Source: G963677485 sp964519405 (GTDB taxonomy: Bacteria; Armatimonadota; HRBIN16). From it: 64,000 nucleotides of DNA. The notes beneath the pieces are model-generated. The model was not told the origin of the DNA. It ran no database searches and worked only from the letters and a program-made list of their open reading frames with translations. Of the stretch, positions 55,731-64,000 are shown one piece after another (positions within the stretch are counted from its first letter, which is position 1; every line of letters starts with the position of its first letter). Where the stretch lies: positions 3,958 through 67,957 of the forward strand of contig CAZFLA010000006.1 in the NCBI GenBank assembly GCA_964519405.1, written 5' to 3'. The translations under genes were made by a program, and so were the position numbers.

Positions 55731-56311
55731 AGCCACAAAATATGAAGCAGTTCCGCGAATTGCTGGATAACGACACCGATCCCTTTGGGCTGAGGATATC
55801 GCTTAAGGCGAACTCGGTGCTGCGGCAGTGGAATGAGTTATTTGGTGATGTCATCGGGCAAAATAGCTGGCCGGAGCTTTTTCGCGAAGGACGCCTTACA
55901 GTAGCAACCACCAGCAGTGTGTGGCTGCAGGAACTGAGTTTTCAAAAAGAGATGATCCTGCAGAAGCTGAATGAGACCGCTAATGAACAGCTATTTAACG
56001 AGGTTATCTTAAAAACCCGAAGCCGTCGTCCTAAACCCAAACAGCCTGTACGGTATGATCTTCCTCCTGCGATCGCGCGGCTAAAGATTGTAGATATTGA
56101 TGACCGCATGCGTTTGAGAATTGAACGCCAGACTGCTTCAGAGCAAAACATGGAAAAGCGAGCCTTCTTAATGGAGCGTTTGGAGCTGTTTGCCAAGCTT
56201 CAGCTTCAACGCAAAAAAGCCGGATGGACCAAGTGCCCTAAGTGCGGCTGCTACCACATCGGTGCCGAAGCCATCTGTTCGGATTGCCGAAACCGCGAGC
56301 CATCATCTTAA
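55727..56311 (+). CDS. DciA-like (DUF721) protein with C-terminal zinc-ribbon
   Basis: This 194-residue protein has the DUF721/DciA-type N-terminal domain (VLRQWNELFGDVIGQNSWPELFREGRLTV followed by VWLQELSFQKEMILQKLNE). DciA proteins load the replicative helicase where DnaC is absent. The C-terminus adds two CxxC pairs (CPKCGCYH and CSDCRN), a likely zinc ribbon. It overlaps recF by ATGA, so the pair are coupled. The zinc-ribbon end is unlike typical short DciA proteins. Confidence 0.8.
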   Translation: MKPQNMKQFRELLDNDTDPFGLRISLKANSVLRQWNELFGDVIGQNSWPELFREGRLTVATTSSVWLQELSFQKEMILQKLNETANEQLFNEVILKTRSRRPKPKQPVRYDLPPAIARLKIVDIDDRMRLRIERQTASEQNMEKRAFLMERLELFAKLQLQRKKAGWTKCPKCGCYHIGAEAICSDCRNREPSS

Positions 56312-56679
56312 CCCTTCAGATAGGGATTAATGTGTTGAATCGGGTTGTTATTTGACCATGATTTATCGATACATTTCGCACTATATATTGGCTGAAAACG
56401 GGCATTCACGCGGCAATCAGTAAGCCTTTATCCGTAATAATGTATCTATTATTTTTATGTCATCAAAATCGCATTTTTACGAACGAATCGGCCATGGAAT
56501 CGCTGTTGTAATTTGAGATTTCTGGCGCAGGTTGCGTATAATCAACATAAACAGGTAGAATCACAAGTTTTATGCCACGAGCAGCAATAGTGCAGGCAAT
56601 AGACTGTTATTGCTAGATCTGGTTCTACGCTATTGAACACAAATCCGCTTTACCTAGTTCGAGGAGGACTTACCGCATT
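56312..56679. other. Non-coding spacer upstream of hppA
   Basis: About 370 bases without a gene. It must hold the hppA promoter, and GAGGAGG lies a few bases before the hppA start. No repeat, riboswitch or RNA gene was recognised. Confidence 0.5.
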
Positions 56680-59040
56680 ATGAATGCGTACAACCGAGTA
56701 CGGTCAGCGATGCGTACTTTACCGGTGTTGGCGTTAGCTGCTTTAGGCAGTGCTGCCCATGCTGGTGAGAGCGACATCAAGCTGCCGACGTTCGGACCAC
56801 AGGAATGGACGCTATTATGGGTTGTTTTGGCCGCAGCGTTCGTATCCTTAGCTTTTGGTATGTGGTTACGCGTGACCACACTTAAGAAGAAACCTGGCAC
56901 GGCTTCCATGGTAGAAGTATCCGATGCTGTGCGATCAGGTGCCTATGCATATTTACGACAACAGATTAAGATGATGGCTCCGTTCATCATCATCATTGCC
57001 GTATGCTTAATTCTAATGTACAAACCTGTATATACCGACCCAATGTTATATTGTGGTGTTGGCATCGCGTTTGTTGTTGGAGTTATCTTCAGCTATTTGG
57101 CTGGTGTTGTTGGTATGGATATGGCTGTTAAAGCCAACGTACGAACAGCCAATCAAGCAATTAAAAGTTTCAAGGGCGCTCTGGAGACCGCTTTCCAGGC
57201 TGGCGCAGTATCCGGTATGTTTACCGTTGGTATGGGCCTTTTTGGAGCCATCGTTATCTTCATGATCTTCAAACAAGATGCTATGAAGGTGCTAGTTGGT
57301 TTCGGATTTGGCGGAAGCTTAGCTGCTCTCTTCATGCGTGTTGGTGGTGGTATTTTCACCAAAGCTGCTGACGTTGGTGCAGACCTCGTTGGTAAAGTGG
57401 AATCCGGCATCCCTGAAGACGACCCCCGAAACCCGGCTACCATCGCTGACAACGTTGGAGACAACGTGGGTGACTGCGCTGGTATGGCTGCTGACGTGTT
57501 CGAGAGCTACGAAGTAACCCTCGTTGCAGCTATCATTCTTGGTGCTGCTTGCGCCGGCTTATTTGGTCCTGAATCCAATGGCGTTCTAAAACTCATTATC
57601 TACACCTTGCTTGTTCGTGTGGTTGGTGTTGTGGCTTCCATCGTTGGTATTCTTGCCGTTCGCGGTAGCGAAGACGACAAACAAGACCCAATGGTGCCAA
57701 TCAACCGCGGATTCCTGCTTAGCTGGGTCATCGCATTCTTGGGCTTCGCAGTGGTTTCCTATGCTTACATGAACGACATTCAGCTTAAGAATGGTGTTAC
57801 TGTTGAGTGGTGGAGATTCTTCCTAGCGAACAGTGCTGGTCTATTATTGGCTGGTGTCATCGACAAACTGACGGAATACTTCACAAGTACCGAATGCAAG
57901 CCTGTTAAGGACATCGCAGCATCTAGCCAGACCGGCGCTGCCACGATGATCATCTCCGGTTTTGCTGCTGGACTTGAGAGCTCTGTATGGAGTGTTCTCG
58001 CAATCTGCGGTGCTTTACTTCTGCCGTTGTTCATCTTCCCACCTGCACTATTCCTAGGTGCAAATCTTAGCTTCTATGGAATCGCATTGACTGGTCTTGG
58101 CTTGCTTAGCACCACCGGTTTCATTTTGGCTATGGATACCTTTGGACCTATCTCTGACAACGCTCAGGGTATTTTCGAGATGAGCGATGCTTCCGAGCAG
58201 AGCAAAGACGGCCGTGGTGCTCGCATCGTTGGCCGACTTGACGCTGTTGGGAACACCACCAAAGCTCTTACCAAGGGTTTTGCTATTGCAACCGCAGTTA
58301 TCGCTGCTGTTTCCTTGTTCCACTCCTTCGTAGCTGACGCTCGACTGGAACAGGGCAAGGCTCTTCCAGTTGACGTGCCGGAAATCTTTATCGGTCTGTT
58401 AATTGGTGGTGCTGCACCATTCCTATTTAGCTCCTTCACCATTCAGGCTGTTGGCCGAGCTGCAACCGAACTGATCCTTGAGGTTCGCCGCCAGTTCCGC
58501 GAGAAGCCAGGTATCATGACCTTCAAAGAGAAGCCTGACTACGCAGCTTGCGTGGCTATCGTTACCTCCGCTGCTCAGAAGGAACTGCTTGGCCCTGGTA
58601 TCATCGCTATCAGCCTTCCGATCATCGTTGGTTTTGGTATGGGCTACGGTGATCCGATGAAGGGCGCTCAGGCACTTGGTGGTTACCTCGTTGGCGCTAT
58701 CGTTGCTGGCCAGCTCATGGCTGTTGTTCTTAGCAACGCTGGTGGCGCATGGGATAACTCCAAGAAGTTGATTGAAGACGGCAACTACGGCGGCAAGGGT
58801 TCCGAGAACCACAAGGCTGCTGTTGTTTGCGATACTGTTGGTGACCCATTCAAAGACACCGCTGGTCCTGCCCTTAACCCATTGATTAAGGTTATGAACC
58901 TGGTTGGTGTATTGATTGCTCCAATAGTTATCATGGAAATCGACGTAACCTTCCGAACAACCATTGTTGCGATTGCTGTTGCAGCATTCGTGTTGGCTTG
59001 TTGGTGGAGTAAGCGAGACGGCAAGAGCTCCAAAGCTTAA
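56680..59040 (+). CDS. hppA: Membrane-bound proton-translocating pyrophosphatase (K+-independent type)
   Basis: This 786-residue protein has about 16 transmembrane helices and the pyrophosphate-binding sequence DVGADLVGKVESGIPEDDPR followed by NPATIADNVGDNVGDCAGM. It couples PPi hydrolysis to proton export. The motif GNTTKA has Lys where K+-dependent enzymes have Ala, which indicates the K+-independent subfamily. The N-terminus has an extra hydrophobic, signal-like segment (PVLALAALGSAAHAG). GAGGAGG lies upstream. A terminator follows 24 bases after the stop. Confidence 0.95.
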   Translation: MNAYNRVRSAMRTLPVLALAALGSAAHAGESDIKLPTFGPQEWTLLWVVLAAAFVSLAFGMWLRVTTLKKKPGTASMVEVSDAVRSGAYAYLRQQIKMMAPFIIIIAVCLILMYKPVYTDPMLYCGVGIAFVVGVIFSYLAGVVGMDMAVKANVRTANQAIKSFKGALETAFQAGAVSGMFTVGMGLFGAIVIFMIFKQDAMKVLVGFGFGGSLAALFMRVGGGIFTKAADVGADLVGKVESGIPEDDPRNPATIADNVGDNVGDCAGMAADVFESYEVTLVAAIILGAACAGLFGPESNGVLKLIIYTLLVRVVGVVASIVGILAVRGSEDDKQDPMVPINRGFLLSWVIAFLGFAVVSYAYMNDIQLKNGVTVEWWRFFLANSAGLLLAGVIDKLTEYFTSTECKPVKDIAASSQTGAATMIISGFAAGLESSVWSVLAICGALLLPLFIFPPALFLGANLSFYGIALTGLGLLSTTGFILAMDTFGPISDNAQGIFEMSDASEQSKDGRGARIVGRLDAVGNTTKALTKGFAIATAVIAAVSLFHSFVADARLEQGKALPVDVPEIFIGLLIGGAAPFLFSSFTIQAVGRAATELILEVRRQFREKPGIMTFKEKPDYAACVAIVTSAAQKELLGPGIIAISLPIIVGFGMGYGDPMKGAQALGGYLVGAIVAGQLMAVVLSNAGGAWDNSKKLIEDGNYGGKGSENHKAAVVCDTVGDPFKDTAGPALNPLIKVMNLVGVLIAPIVIMEIDVTFRTTIVAIAVAAFVLACWWSKRDGKSSKA

Positions 59041-59064
59041 GCCTTCCCGCCGTTATCTCCCTTC

Positions 59065-59092
59065 AGGGCGCCTTCGGGCGCCTTGTTTTTTT
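59065..59092 (+). terminator. Rho-independent terminator of hppA
   Basis: GGCGCC-TTCG-GGCGCC (59067-59082) with flanking weak pairs and a following TTGTTTTTTT is a classical GNRA-like-loop terminator on the plus strand. Confidence 0.9.
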
Positions 59093-59183
59093 ATACACGG
59101 ATGTGTGTTCATTACGTTATAATAATGTAGAGTTGTGGAATTAACTACAACATTTTGCTTGTTTCGTTGATAAGAAGGCTTAT

Positions 59184-62100
59184 ATGGAAACCAACTTTTT
59201 CGATCAGCCGATTTTAAACTCACCTTACGACTACCCAGGTTTACACTGGGAACTCGACGAGGAACACCAACCCACCAACAAGATAATCCAAAAAAGGCGA
59301 AGCGCTGACTTTATCACGCCCATCCCTAAGCCAAAGAAGAAGTCTGCGAAACAGATGGAGCTGGTTTTCGATGAAGGCAAAGGTCTGTCTACCGAAAAAC
59401 AGCAATATAACTCCACGGAAATTATCAACGAGGTGCGCGGTCATGTCGACCGATGGCGGAGAATTGAAAGCCCTAGCGAATGGGGAGTGACCCCAGAAAC
59501 CGCCCGCTTGCTGCAGCATTGGCGCAAGCACGAATTCCATGGCATTCGTCCGTTCTTCTGCCAAGTGGAGGCCGTGGAGACAATCATATGGCTGACCGAG
59601 GTGGCACCCAGTCGCCCACAGGGTAAGGCGATTCTTGAGCACTTAAAGAATGCTAATAATGACGCAAACCCGGGACTGATGCGGCTGGCATTGAAGATGG
59701 CTACTGGTGCGGGTAAGACCACAGTTATGGCAATGATTATCGCCTGGCAGACCATCAACGCCGTACGGAAACCGACTAGTAACCGATTTACTCGGGGGTT
59801 CTTGGTTGTCACACCTGGAATCACCATCAAAGATCGATTACGTGTGTTGATGCCCAACGATCCAGACAGCTATTACCAAAGCAGAGAACTAGTACCGCCT
59901 GACTTGCTGCCTGAGCTGGCCAAAGCGAAGATCGTAATCACCAATTACCACGCCTTTAAACTGCGCGAAAAGATGCAGCTTGCCAAGGGCACCCGCAGGT
60001 TGTTGGAGGGTCGTGGCGAACCGGTCATCAGTACAGAGACAGGCTCGGAGATGATCCGCCGTGTGATGAACCCGTTGATGAGCATGAAAAACATCATGGT
60101 GATCAACGATGAAGCGCACCATTGCTACGCCCAGAAGCCACCTACGGAAGAAGAGGAGAAGCTGAAGGGCGATGACCGTGATGAGGCAGATAAGCGTAAC
60201 GAAACCGCGAGGCTGTGGATCAACGGCCTGCGGGCAGTCAACAAAAAACTCGGACTTAGCCAGGTGGTAGACCTTTCCGCTACTCCGTTCTTTTTACGCG
60301 GATCTGGATATGTCGAAGGAACGCTGTTCCCCTGGACGATGAGCGACTTTTCGTTAATGGACGCCATTGAGTGTGGCATCGTGAAGTTGCCCAGGGTGCC
60401 GGTGGCCGACAATATCCCCGGTGAAGAAATGCCACTCTTCCGTAATCTGTGGGACAATATCCGCACGAAGATGCCAAAGAAGGGTCGCGGTCAGGCAGGT
60501 GGGCTCGATCCGCTGTCACTACCCACGGAACTCTGTACCGCGCTGGATGCACTATACGGCCACTATGAAGAGACATTCCAACTGTGGCAACAGCACGGGC
60601 TGCAGTCACCACCCTGTTTCATCGTGGTATGTAACAACACATCCACTTCAAAGCTGGTATATGACTATATCTCCGGTTTTACCAGAACTAACCAGGATGG
60701 CAGCACTCGTTTTGCAAATGGACGGCTGGCTTTGTTCCGCAACTATGAAGACGACGGAACACCAATTGCCCGCCCAAACACTTTGCTGATTGACAGTGAG
60801 CAGCTTGAATCTGGTGAAGCACTGGACGATAACTTCCGGAACATGGCGAAGGATGAAATCGACCGCTTCAAACGCGAAATTGTGGAGCGCACCGGTAACA
60901 GGGATGATGCTGAGAACATCACCGACGCTGCCCTGCTGCGCGAGGTAATGAACACCGTGGGCAAGCCAGGCAGACTTGGTGAGTCCATTCGCTGTGTGGT
61001 CTCAGTGTCGATGCTGACCGAGGGCTGGGATGCCAACACCGTGACGCACATCCTGGGGGTGCGCGCATTTGGCACCCAACTGCTCTGCGAGCAGGTGATT
61101 GGCCGTGCGCTTCGCCGTCAGTCGTATGACTTAAACGATCATGGGCTATTCAACGTGGAATATGCGGATGTGCTGGGTATCCCCTTCGACTTTAATGCAA
61201 AACCGGTGATCGTGAAGCCACAGCCTCCGCGGGAGACGGTGCATGTGTATGCGGTGCATCCTGAGCGCGACGCGCTGGAAATCCAGTTCCCGCGCGTGAC
61301 CGGTTACCGCGTGGAGCTGCCGTATGAACGCCTGCGTGCAAATTTCACCGGTGAGAGCATATTAAGTCTAACACCGGATCTAGTTGGCCCGACGAACACC
61401 CAGAACTCCGGTATCATCGGCGCTGATGTAAACCTGGATTTGAAACACCTGGATAAGGTGCGTCCCAATACCCTAGCCATGAAGCTGGCTGCTCATCTTT
61501 TGAACACCAAGTGGAGAGATACGAACGAAGATGCTAAGCTTCATCTGTTTGGTGAGCTGAAGACGATAGCCAGCGAGTGGCTGCAGAAGTGTCTGGTTTG
61601 CCAAGGCGGAACTTTCCCCGCTCAGTTGATGTATACCGTGCTGGCAGATATGGCGTGTGACCGTATCACCAACGCCATCACCGAAGCACATAGCAAAGAC
61701 AATCCGATCAAGGCAATACTCGACCCGTATAACCCCACCGGCAGCACACGGTTTGTGAACTTCTACACCTCCAAAATGCTGCGTTGGCAGACTAATATGA
61801 CGCGCTGCCACATTAACTGGGTGATCTGCGACAGCGAATGGGAGGTGGAGTTTTGCCGCGTTGCGGAGGCGCACCCCCAAGTACTCGCATATGTGAAGAA
61901 CCAGAATCTGGGTTTTGAAGTGCCTTACCTGTTCCATGGTGAGATGCACCGCTACCTACCGGACTTCATCGTTCTGGTAGATGATGGCCATGGCATGGAT
62001 GATCCGCTGCACCTGGTGGTAGAGGTGAAAGGGATTGTGGATGAGAAGGTGCAGAGCAAACACGGCACTATGTATAGCCACTGGATTCCCGGTGTGAACC

Positions 62101-62240
62101 GGTTGAAGAGCTATGGCCGATGGGCTTTTGCCGTGTATACGGATGTTTATTCCATAGGCATGGACTTCGGTGAGACAGTGAAAGCCGAAGTGAACCGGCT
62201 TGTACAAGCGAGCATTGACGAACAGAAGGGCATGGTGTAG
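59184..62240 (+). CDS. Type III-like restriction helicase/endonuclease (Res, BPTD_3080-like)
   Basis: This 1018-residue protein begins FFDQPILNSPYDYPGLHWELDE, then has an SF2 helicase: Walker A ATGAGKTTVMAM, DEAH box NDEAHHCY, DLSATPFFLRGSG, and motif VI QVIGRALRRQSY. The C-terminus contains a PD-(D/E)XK nuclease with RYLPDFIVLVDD and VVEVKG. With the following methyltransferase it forms a restriction-modification pair of the BPTD_3080 restriction endonuclease type. A perfect TATAAT at 59118-59123 may be its -10 element. The stop is 4 bases before the mod start. Confidence 0.9.
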   Translation: METNFFDQPILNSPYDYPGLHWELDEEHQPTNKIIQKRRSADFITPIPKPKKKSAKQMELVFDEGKGLSTEKQQYNSTEIINEVRGHVDRWRRIESPSEWGVTPETARLLQHWRKHEFHGIRPFFCQVEAVETIIWLTEVAPSRPQGKAILEHLKNANNDANPGLMRLALKMATGAGKTTVMAMIIAWQTINAVRKPTSNRFTRGFLVVTPGITIKDRLRVLMPNDPDSYYQSRELVPPDLLPELAKAKIVITNYHAFKLREKMQLAKGTRRLLEGRGEPVISTETGSEMIRRVMNPLMSMKNIMVINDEAHHCYAQKPPTEEEEKLKGDDRDEADKRNETARLWINGLRAVNKKLGLSQVVDLSATPFFLRGSGYVEGTLFPWTMSDFSLMDAIECGIVKLPRVPVADNIPGEEMPLFRNLWDNIRTKMPKKGRGQAGGLDPLSLPTELCTALDALYGHYEETFQLWQQHGLQSPPCFIVVCNNTSTSKLVYDYISGFTRTNQDGSTRFANGRLALFRNYEDDGTPIARPNTLLIDSEQLESGEALDDNFRNMAKDEIDRFKREIVERTGNRDDAENITDAALLREVMNTVGKPGRLGESIRCVVSVSMLTEGWDANTVTHILGVRAFGTQLLCEQVIGRALRRQSYDLNDHGLFNVEYADVLGIPFDFNAKPVIVKPQPPRETVHVYAVHPERDALEIQFPRVTGYRVELPYERLRANFTGESILSLTPDLVGPTNTQNSGIIGADVNLDLKHLDKVRPNTLAMKLAAHLLNTKWRDTNEDAKLHLFGELKTIASEWLQKCLVCQGGTFPAQLMYTVLADMACDRITNAITEAHSKDNPIKAILDPYNPTGSTRFVNFYTSKMLRWQTNMTRCHINWVICDSEWEVEFCRVAEAHPQVLAYVKNQNLGFEVPYLFHGEMHRYLPDFIVLVDDGHGMDDPLHLVVEVKGIVDEKVQSKHGTMYSHWIPGVNRLKSYGRWAFAVYTDVYSIGMDFGETVKAEVNRLVQASIDEQKGMV

Positions 62241-62244
62241 ACAG

Positions 62245-63846
62245 ATGGCAAAGAAACAGACAAAAAACCTTTCCGTTGAGACGATCCGGCACGAGGAGGA
62301 CACGCGGCTGAACATCCCCACGGCGGAAAACCAGGCGATTGTGGAGGATGACGTCAAAGCACCCATCAAAACCGTGTTTGAACGGCGCAACAAGGAGCTG
62401 GACCCGCAACTGATGTGGCGGGGCAAGGACTACCAGGACTGGAGCGAGCTGGTGGTGCAGGCACCCGCGCTGTATATCCAGGAGAAGATCCACCCAAAGG
62501 TGTTGATCGATGACCTGATCCGCCACAGTAAGAAGGCGGAGCAGGCGACAGAACCCGTGCTGGACCTGTTCGGCGACTTCAACGGCCTGCCAGAGGGCGA
62601 AGCGCGTACTGAGTTTTACCAGCACGATGCGCACTGGACCAACCGGATGATACTGGGCGACAGTATGCAGGTGATGGCCAGCCTGGTGGAACGCGAGGGC
62701 CTGCGCGGGCAGGTGCAGTGCATCTACATCGACCCGCCGTATGGCATCAAGTTCAACAGCAACTTCCAGTGGAGCACCACCAGCCGTGATGTGAAGGACG
62801 GCAATACGGCGCATATCACCCGCGAGCCGGAGCAGGTGAAGGCGTTCCGCGACACCTGGCGTGATGGTATTAACAGCTACCTCACCTACCTTCGCGACCG
62901 ACTGACCATCGCCCGTGAACTGCTGACGGATAGTGGTAGTATCTTTGTGCAGATCGGTGACGAGAATCTCCATCGAGTCAGAATTGTTTTAGACGAGGTA
63001 TTTGGTGAGGACAACGCGGTAGTCGCAATTCCTGTGAAGAAGAAGGGCGGACAAAAAGGTGGGTTGCTTGATCCCGTCAATGATTATTTGCTTTGGTATG
63101 CCAAAAATAAGCCCTATGCGAAGTATCGTCAACTCTTCGAACAGCTGACACTCGATCAGGAACTTGCGCAGACGTTTCGATTGGTAGAGTTTCCTGACGG
63201 AGCTTCCACAACGATGAAGGACTTAAGAAATCCTGAAAACCAATATATCGATTATACGACCCTGCCAAATGAAGTATACAAAGACTTTCCAGGTGTGAAA
63301 GTATTCAGATCAGACCCATTGACTGTCGGTGGCTTTCGAAAGAACCAAAGCGTAATATACTGTTATCGCGGACGAGACTTCGACCCAGGAATAAGAAAGA
63401 ATCTATGCTGGAAGCACACTGCCCAGAACACCGCCGGCGGACGATGCGGCTTAGATCGACTGATGATGGCCGACAGACTGCTCGTAGGCACGAACCAGAT
63501 TGGTGTTAAACGTTATGCGGAAGACTTTGGCTGTAAAGCATTATCTAATTGGTGGGACGGACTTGGAGGTGCGTCGAACCCGATCTATGTCGTTCAAACT
63601 AACCCCGAAATAATACAGCGCTGCATTCTCATGACAACAGACCCAGGTGACCTAGTTCTCGATCCGACTTGTGGTTCTGGGAGTACAGCTTACGTAGCCG
63701 AACAATGGGGGCGCCGCTGGATCACTGTTGACACATCACGCGTAGCACTGGCGCTGGCTCGTGCTCGAATCATGGGCGCGCGCTACCAGTTTTACCTTTT
63801 GGCTGATTCCGGCAGATGGCTCCCATATCGCCAAAACCCATGTTAA
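62245..63846 (+). CDS. Site-specific DNA methyltransferase (Mod), apparently truncated
   Basis: This 533-residue protein has the N6-adenine/N4-cytosine methyltransferase motifs in beta order: DPPY at residues 163-166 (YIDPPYGIKFNSNFQW) and later the AdoMet motif LDPTCGSGSTAYVAE from residue 472. The start at 62245 overlaps no longer frame that is needed. Family members continue well beyond the segment YQFYLLADS, but here the frame diverges right after it and stops within a dozen residues, near where a membrane-protein-like sequence begins. It may be inactive, split, or an assembly join. Confidence 0.86.
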   Translation: MAKKQTKNLSVETIRHEEDTRLNIPTAENQAIVEDDVKAPIKTVFERRNKELDPQLMWRGKDYQDWSELVVQAPALYIQEKIHPKVLIDDLIRHSKKAEQATEPVLDLFGDFNGLPEGEARTEFYQHDAHWTNRMILGDSMQVMASLVEREGLRGQVQCIYIDPPYGIKFNSNFQWSTTSRDVKDGNTAHITREPEQVKAFRDTWRDGINSYLTYLRDRLTIARELLTDSGSIFVQIGDENLHRVRIVLDEVFGEDNAVVAIPVKKKGGQKGGLLDPVNDYLLWYAKNKPYAKYRQLFEQLTLDQELAQTFRLVEFPDGASTTMKDLRNPENQYIDYTTLPNEVYKDFPGVKVFRSDPLTVGGFRKNQSVIYCYRGRDFDPGIRKNLCWKHTAQNTAGGRCGLDRLMMADRLLVGTNQIGVKRYAEDFGCKALSNWWDGLGGASNPIYVVQTNPEIIQRCILMTTDPGDLVLDPTCGSGSTAYVAEQWGRRWITVDTSRVALALARARIMGARYQFYLLADSGRWLPYRQNPC

Positions 63847-64000
63847 GAAAACCCATTTGAAGTATGCTGTAAGTGGCTTGGCAGCCTTTTTGGTAGTGGT
63901 ATCTGTTACCATTGGCGTATTGGCTCATTTTGCCATTCAAAACGAAACCCAAAAGCAGGAGCTTGCTGAATATAAGGCTACTAAAGCGGCTCAGGAGCGC
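63806..64000 (+). CDS. Partial membrane protein, runs off the window edge
   Basis: In the frame that starts around 63806 the sequence reads DGSHIAKTHVKKTHLKYAVSG, then a clear hydrophobic helix (LAAFLVVVSVTIGVLAHFAI), then a charged helix (ETQKQELAEYKATKAAQER) open to the window end. A TTG at 63857 is a possible start, without an RBS. It shows no similarity to the end of Mod, which is why a rearrangement or chimeric join near 63805 is suspected. Confidence 0.4.
   Translation, partial: MPADGSHIAKTHVKKTHLKYAVSGLAAFLVVVSVTIGVLAHFAIQNETQKQELAEYKATKAAQER

Overview
The window looks like part of a chromosome of a diderm, free-living bacterium, most likely a member of Armatimonadota assembled from a metagenome. 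The main taxonomic hint is the H-X9-DG-like prepilin at 24.1-25.0 kb, whose N-terminus and the wording that follows it (FPVFAQAREKA, then CLSNLKQ) are typical of that phylum. The dockerin-tailed secreted protein, GH172/DUF2961 genes, sulfatase and GxGYxYP protein fit the same picture. Lipid A acyltransferase and heptosyltransferase-like genes indicate an LPS-type outer membrane. GC content is near 50 percent by eye. Four runs of exactly 10 N are scaffold-gap placeholders, and all four fall inside genes.

Layout. 0-4 kb: two secreted DUF11-type proteins on the minus strand. 4-9.4 kb: a minus-strand isomerase/oxidoreductase pair and an overlapping lipid A/LPS core operon (acyltransferase plus two GT9 enzymes). 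9.5-17 kb: polysaccharide-related genes (sugar isomerase, small membrane protein, GxGYxYP protein, sulfatase with an unknown partner, tandem GH172 pair). 17.2-19.7 kb: accessory patch with a small membrane protein, a candidate structured RNA, and an HTH-ImmA/PIN gene pair. 19.9-30.7 kb: serS, a secreted esterase, the prepilin, gnd, an NlpC/P60 peptidase, and a MacA-like adaptor with an FtsX/MacB-like permease. 30.9-36.4 kb: core genes parA, parB (with a perfect parS inside it), galK, a bifunctional-nuclease-family protein, rho and hpt. 36.6-39.9 kb: an McrBC-type restriction island. 40-46 kb: guaA and three genes of a second carbohydrate cluster. 46-53.6 kb: an RCC1-like propeller protein between two clusters of a ~170-bp repeat, a GDSL esterase with a catalytically degenerate tandem paralogue, and two unknown genes. 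53.7-59 kb: an unknown gene, an AT-rich region with DnaA-box-like sites (candidate oriC), recF, a DciA-like gene and hppA. 59.2-63.8 kb: a Type III-like restriction (res/mod) pair whose mod gene appears cut short near the window edge.

How the genes fit together. The secreted or polysaccharide-directed enzymes (GH172 pair, GHL6, GH14/42-like, sulfatase, esterases, galactokinase, isomerases and Gfo/Idh dehydrogenase) suggest breakdown of complex, possibly sulfated or acylated polysaccharides. The parABS locus and the recF-linked AT-rich region suggest that the window lies near the replication origin. Two restriction systems and the ImmA/PIN pair make up a defence or stress component. No tRNA, rRNA, CRISPR array or transposase gene was recognised. 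Coordinates and start choices come from reading the sequence; family names come from remembered motifs, not database searches.
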